DNA of 64,000 bases from Klebsormidium nitens (taxonomy: Eukaryota; Streptophyta; Klebsormidiophyceae; Klebsormidiales; Klebsormidiaceae): positions 1-64,000 of the forward strand of contig DF237380.1 in NCBI GenBank assembly GCA_000708835.1, written 5' to 3'. This document shows, piece by piece, positions 59,201 through 64,000 of this stretch (positions are counted from its first letter, which is position 1; each line of letters begins with the position of its first letter). The notes beneath the pieces were generated by a model. The model was not told the origin of the DNA. It made no database searches and saw only the letters and a list, made by a program, of their open reading frames with translations. Both the position numbers and the translations under genes were made by a program.

Positions 59201-59960
59201 TTTCGAGACACGCCGCACCGGTGTCCCTTGTTCAGAACCATCTGCACCACCTTCGTCAACACTGGGGGAATCTAGGTGCTGCCTTCCAACATTTGGTGAA
59301 TCTAAACCTCTATCGTGAGAAAACTCAAACGGGTGGCCAGCTCGACGCTGAGGTTCAAAAGGGCTTGCAGAATGCTGAAAGTAACGGGGACGCCGTCTTT
59401 CAAACTCGGGAGACGCTGGACTATCTGCATTCACAAAGAAGCCAACCGTTAGTATGCGTCGCTTTGCTTGCTGTTCAAATCAACTCAGCTGACTTGACTC
59501 TCAATACACCGGGCAACTAATGTCCAGCTTCAACTGCTGCTGTACACTCACAGCACACGTTACAAATTGAAACATAACAAGGAACTGAGCTCATGAGAAG
59601 GTCTGCCAACATTCAGACAGATTTGCAAGACAAGCTTTTCAAAGTCTCTGTTGGGTTTCAACTTGTCCTGCTGCCCCTCTCAAAAGGTCATTCTGTAAGC
59701 TGGTCTCGAACCAGGAACAAGTTGATAAGCAAGATCAGAATATAGAGCAAACATTTCACCACTAACATCTATGTTTTGTAATGTTCACACCCTATTTTCC
59801 AAATCCTAATGTGCTGGAAGTACCAATTTGGCACATGCTGGAGATAGGCTAAGATAATTTGGTGCTGGTCTTGCAATTCAAGTGGCACTTGCAACTGTCT
59901 CACATCAGTAAATGGGAGCTCAAGCTTGTTGAAGGGCAGCTCACCTTCAGCAGAATTCAT
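53293..59960 (-). CDS. Ndc10/Crypton-like tyrosine recombinase, 1069 residues
   Basis: Eleven exons, all junctions in phase: 59960-59945, 59424-58910, 58554-58342, 57990-57833, 57661-57515, 57104-56951, 56632-56206, 55995-55794, 55506-55290, 55026-54721, 54147-53293. Residues 1-177 are charged and disordered-looking. Residues 178-300 resemble the N-terminal DNA-binding part (GVLITPERVESYIANL). The catalytic part follows the NDC10_II/Crypton pattern: SLGRGDTTRGFNLCDLFAL (Arg362), EGRKQMIGLIQHKKW...ALGLLLYYRWEVLNEPFP, VTHSFRGVGAREADLG (His597, Arg600), ARLGHWVYAHMFLSYL (His622/Trp623, nucleophile Tyr632), then VMSGFPPLKQAYHLPR. The Arg, His-x-x-Arg, His/Trp and Tyr set is complete. An acidic Ser/Pro-rich insert splits the domain at about residues 430-540, and about 390 C-terminal residues end in Lys-rich KKRK and KKQKKVK tracts. 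Crypton elements move by such recombinases, and yeast Ndc10 is a domesticated relative. The exon 7 donor at 56205 was chosen because the one at 56153 leads to a stop. Confidence 0.8.
54375..54550. repeat. Array of CTGGTTA/TAACCAG words in intron 10 of the Ndc10-like gene
   Basis: At least eight copies of (A)CCAGACTGTGGTTCTG or CTGGTTAGC/GCTAACCAG variants in both orientations, so the stretch can form hairpins. It ends at CGGAAATTTCCCTGTG, close to the sequence that ends the related array at 58150-58330. Confidence 0.75.
57185..57470. repeat. Four-copy tandem repeat with TGACGTCA palindromes in intron 5
   Basis: A unit of about 60 bases (core GCTGACGTCACAGCAAGTTC, then AAACGCACGGAATCAAACGG, then CCAAGCCCCTC) is repeated about four times. 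The edge nearest exon 57661-57515 (GAACGGCGGAGCGCCTCTGA) resembles the unit, so it may have grown from the exon's splice-donor side. Confidence 0.75.
58150..58330. repeat. Second CTGGTTA/TAACCAG array, intron 3 of the Ndc10-like gene
   Basis: Holds GACCAGACTCTGGTC, CTGGTTAAACCGCTAACCAG and related words, then GAAATCTCCCTGTG next to the end of exon 58554-58342. It shares word content and edge sequence with the array at 54375-54550 in the same gene. Confidence 0.7.
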
Positions 59961-62430
59961 CCTTGGCTATCTTGCTTGAGTAAAATTACCATGCTTTGTG
60001 CCAACTCTAAACGAGTGCTGGTACTTCTTTAAGTGAAAACCCAAAGTATGGCAGCTGTTTGGTAACGGTATGTCCTCCTTGTTTCAGCTGGCACCACCGG
60101 AATTGACTATCTTTTTAAAGCTGTTTCAGCCCCGTTTCAGCATTGAGCAAAAAGCAATCCACCATTGCTACATTGTCACAATTCAGGCTTGGTTGGAATG
60201 GCATTGAGGCAATGCTACCATTGGGCTGCTGCTGGTATGCTTTTGTTCTCTGCCTCTCAACAAGCCTCAGGACCTTGCTTCTTGCTTCAGCTTGATCGAG
60301 CTAACAACTAACTTATTAGGCGCGGCTCCTGCAACAACCTGGTTCCTGCCAGCACTGAATGCTAGCCGGCCTGCCGGAAGCTGGGTTATAACCTATTGTA
60401 TGGTCCCTGGTAATAGCTTATTGAGATTGGACAGGCTATAGGCGACGGCTTTCTTACGGCAGAACTGACGTTGAGCGCTTGATGGTTTCTTGATCAGCCA
60501 GGGGGTCACCGACGGAGTCGCGCCGGTCCGGGGTAACACAGTTAAAATTGGAGCGGGACCGGCCGCGCGGCGGTACGGTGTCCCGCTGCCCCACGGCACC
60601 GTGTCCCGCGGAGTGCCCCGTCGCTCGATACGGCTCTGTACGTGTGTCCACTGTCTTGGCTTTCGGGCCCCGGGGGATCACTCTCACAGATACTTTTCCT
60701 CAGTTTAGGTATGTGCTCTGGATAGGATCCTAGATTCGGAAGCTGGATGCCAGTGCGCAGGACGTGACTTTGAAAGAATTCTGCTCATCGACTCCTCTGA
60801 TCTCAGTCACTCCAGTACGTACGTCCTGCAGATGTGATGAGAATCGCCAATATTCTTCACCTTCACCCAAGTACAGCTGGCAATTCCTGGTGCCTAAACT
60901 CTGGCCTGTAGCTTGGGATGGTCATGAAACCAAGAATCATTGATATCTGACGAGCCTTTCAAGTTTTCAGTGCCGATATCAGTGCTTTACTATCTATGGG
61001 GTGATGATCACAATTGATTATATATGCCCACGTCCCCAGCGTGGGCATCACGTGTGCCGCCTCTGATCGGTACTGTGCCGAGCGAACTTTTTATGAGGGG
61101 CGGTCGCACATGCCCGACTTAGATCGACATACCTACCTATGTAGTTAGAAAACAGCACCTGCACAGCCTTCCACTAGTGTACACAGTACGAGACCGGGAT
61201 TTGGCAGTGCTAATTACGAGCGAGACAAACATATGCATATGAGCATGATACATGTTCTGTTAAAGTGAGGCCATATTGGCCATGATTGGATGAACGGGTA
61301 TAGGTATACAGCCTCTAACCGACGCCCACTGACTTTAAGCGGCAGTGCTTTGAAATGTTCATCGAGCATCTGGGCTGATCTGGCCCATTCTAGTACCGGT
61401 ATAATGTCATTGAACCCGACTTCGCTTCAGAGGTAGCAGCCTGTCCCGGTAAAAGAGCACTTCACAACCCGGGACTGTCGACAACCAGCTGTGAACCAGC
61501 TAGCAGTGAATCAAGCATATAATTACTTTTATTTCCAGCTCTGTACTGAAAGTGAGCGAATGAGTAAATCCTTGATTTAGTTGAACGGTCATCAAAAGTT
61601 GAGGCTACAATGAACCGCAAGTGAGTGAAACTTGCGGTTGATGGCGTTGACACAGCAGCTTCAAGAACGTCAAGTCTCAAGTGTGTGAAGATGAATCGAA
61701 CAGTATGTCATTATCGTTCTGTACCACTGATTTGGCCGCCTCGTTGAAATCATGCAGTATTCAGGGCGTTATACAGTTTGCTGTTTCTGTAGTTATGCAC
61801 CCAACGTCCACGCAGCTCGATATCCTTCGGGCAGCACTTTCCGCTCGCATCGTACACCCTTAAAACTGCTCATATGTGGACCGATATGCCTCCACCTACT
61901 AGTACAGGTCTCTGATTGATCACAGTCTTTATGAGCGCGGCCGGTCATGGTGCAGGCAAATGGTTGAGAGATGCAGCTTCGTTCGATTGGTGGAAGAGTA
62001 AATGCAAACGACAACGATAGATGATACTGCACAAAGGATCAGCCGCCACTTCCGTCATCCAGTGACCGGTTCGAGGTAATTTGAAACCCCTTCCTTTATT
62101 CTCCTCCGATTTCAATCTGATCTGTCTACGTCACTATGGTAAGTTTCGACTCACTCCGTCTTCAAATTTCAGAAACTTGTGCTCCGGAACAGCTCAACAA
62201 GTGTGTAGGTTACAGCACCTGACTACGAGTACCATGAAGAGCTTCAGCGGCAATAATGACATGCACAAATCCTTCTCGACGACGGCCAGAGCGAAAGCTG
62301 CTTATGCTCGACTTCAAATGTTCAAAGGGAACTTGAATGCCCAAAGGAGAAGCCCACCTGGGGAACTCTGCTGAAATTTCAAACGGTTCTAAATGAATGG
62401 CTTCCTGAATTCAGGTCGCGTCATATTGTT
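59961..62430. other. Intergenic between the Ndc10-like gene and Root_cap copy 3
   Basis: The promoter side of the Ndc10-like gene starts here. At about 60540-60690 there is a GC-rich stretch with GGTGTCCCGC and CGTGTCCCGC in short order. Remaining sequence has only short chance ORFs; no terminal inverted or long direct repeats bracketing the Ndc10-like gene were seen. Confidence 0.5.
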
Positions 62431-64000
62431 CTAGAAGCAGACCAGCGACCCCGTCTCCTGGCTGCACCGCGCGCTGACCGTCACGCTGGCGTCATCAGCA
62501 GCGGAAAGCTCCGCTGACGTCAGCATCTTGCGCGAGGCCTTGGCGCCGTCCTCGATCATGTTGACGTTGCGCAAAGTGACGCCAGCGGCAAGATTGAACT
62601 GGTTGAAGTCGCTGTCGGCTGACGTCAGCGAGGACACGCGGTAGTAGTCGGTTTTGCCCTCCACCAGGAAGTCGTGACCCGTCGCGTTGGCCGTGACGGC
62701 ATTCCGGCGCTCGACAGCATCCGGGCGGAACATCTGGCCCTGCAGCGGAACGGGGCGAGGTGCCAGGGTCAGCGGAACGGAGGGACGGAATGATGACTGG
62801 GTCCGAGAAGATCACAATCCGGGCCCAAAAGGGAGACGTGGGACGGCAGAGGTTCAGACATGATCCAAACCGCTACTTGCCCAGATCGTGTGGGGTGAGA
62901 CCAGGGACAAGTGCCGCACGATTCAGATCTGAAAAGCGACGTGATGCATACAGGGCGGTGATCATCAAAGCTGCTAGGCTCGTTCGCCAACGTCGATCCA
63001 CGTACTCGCAAAACTGCTTGCTCGCCTTTGTCAGTTCGGCAGATTTGGGACGCTTGTTCGACACATCAAACAAGTTATGCGGCGGTGTAACCAGATCAAT
63101 TGAAACCGAAGCTGAGATAAACATCTCGGGAAAAACTCAGCGCCGACAACAAGGCAACGCACATGGTCCTTTGAGACTCCCTGGTTCTGCTACCTGTAAT
63201 ACGCGTCGCTCGAATGTCAGGCGCGGAGAGACTGCCACGTGGCTTACCAGGACACCGTGAGCGTGGCGGGAGAGGGTGATGCTCTCCATGTTCATGTCGA
63301 GGTACTTGCCGAGGGGGTCCAACTAGAGAAGGACAGGAAAAGAGAGAACGTCAGAACGGGGCAGATATTAGGTCTTTGAACAGCTGTCGTCCAATGAAGA
63401 TCTGTCACCGAGCTGTGGGGAAATGTGCGAAGAGAAGGTGGCTGAGGCGAACAGAAACGTGAGAGCGACTTTGGGATCGCAGTCAATCAAAGGACAGTAC
63501 TTTATCGAACGTGAGAAAGACTTATAAAGTACGAATAGTGAGGTGGGCATTAGGATGCTTCCGAAAGAAATCAATCCATTCATTGAATCTCCGACAGGTC
63601 GAACAAGCCAGGCAGCCTGTTGGTCACCAGAGTCCACCAAGCCGACGCAGAAAAGGGACAACAATCCGATTTGGTGCAAGCAAGATAATACAGTTTCTGT
63701 GGTACGTTCTGCGAAGTTCTACACAAGACGTAAACAGGCAGCGGCGCACCTGGATGCGGCTCTCGACGCGGGGGTTGAACGTGGCTTCGAAGAGGCCGTC
63801 GATCTTGATGCGGGCTTGCGCGCGCATGTGGGGCTCGCGCGTGATGGTCGCCCGGCCATCGGGGGACGCCCAAGTGTACTCGGCGGTGCCCTGCACGATT
63901 AAGAAGTGGAGTTATAACTAGGAGCCGATAAGAGAAGTGAAGGAACATCAACAGGTATTCTATTTGGTACGTTTTTACCTTGATGAGTTTTCGCTGGCTT
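62431..64000 (-). CDS. Secreted Root_cap-domain protein, tandem copy 3, 5' exons beyond window
   Basis: The last three exons lie in the window: 63890-63750, 63322-63248, 62739-62431. They match exons 5-7 of copies 1 and 2: GTAEYTWASPDGRATITREP, LDPLGKYLDMNMESITLSRH and GQMFRPDAVERRNAV with YRVSSLTSADSDFNQF. The final exon is 12 bases longer than in its paralogues, adding four residues in an AELSAADDAS loop just before the last conserved strand. The signal peptide, Cys-rich module and first half of the Root_cap body should lie to the right of 64000. Confidence 0.8.

Noticed and set aside
1-64000. CRISPR arrays, bacterial operons, rRNA genes or complete retrotransposons
   Set aside because: None seen: repeats are not spacer-like, genes are intron-rich, and no reverse transcriptase or integrase reading frame was recognised.

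Overview
The window looks like nuclear DNA of a green plant or alga, most likely a streptophyte alga of the Klebsormidium type (inference; the species cannot be proved from sequence). Genes are split by many short GT-AG introns and lie far apart. An organelle-targeted GatA, a plant-type WSD wax synthase, Root_cap-domain proteins and a degenerate CCCTAAA telomere-like stretch all point to the plant lineage. Gene models below were built by hand from splice sites, and reading phase was checked across every junction. Where phase failed this is stated.

Layout from left to right: (1) minus strand, 1-4858: a primase-polymerase (AEP/PrimPol-like) gene, cut by the left edge, whose upstream exons carry a zinc-type motif and an NPGP motif. 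(2) plus strand, 6552-11166: a Crinkler-type effector protein joining a restriction-nuclease-like (ExK) region to a protein-kinase domain. (3) 11.2-17.2 kb: gene-poor, with one G-rich hypothetical ORF at 14.1-14.9 kb. (4) minus strand, 17187-24482: a rhomboid-family membrane protein that has lost the catalytic serine. (5) minus strand, 26386-30861: a wax ester synthase/DGAT. (6) plus strand, 31310-38606: GatA in ten exons, head-to-head with (5). (7) minus strand, 40185-44948, 47032-51553 and 62431->64000: three secreted Root_cap-domain paralogues in tandem, the last cut by the right edge. (8) minus strand, 53293-59960: an eleven-exon gene for a 1069-residue Ndc10/Crypton-like tyrosine recombinase with the catalytic residues intact, sitting between the second and third Root_cap genes.

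The genes do not form a pathway. Two patterns stand out. First, the window holds three genes of mobile, conflict or replication type (primase-polymerase, REase-kinase effector, Ndc10-like recombinase) spread among housekeeping genes. Second, in at least four genes the edge of an exon, with its splice site and adjoining intron, has been copied in tandem one to four times, and the degenerate copies lie inside the neighbouring intron. In the WSD gene one such copy is still in frame and keeps a good splice donor.
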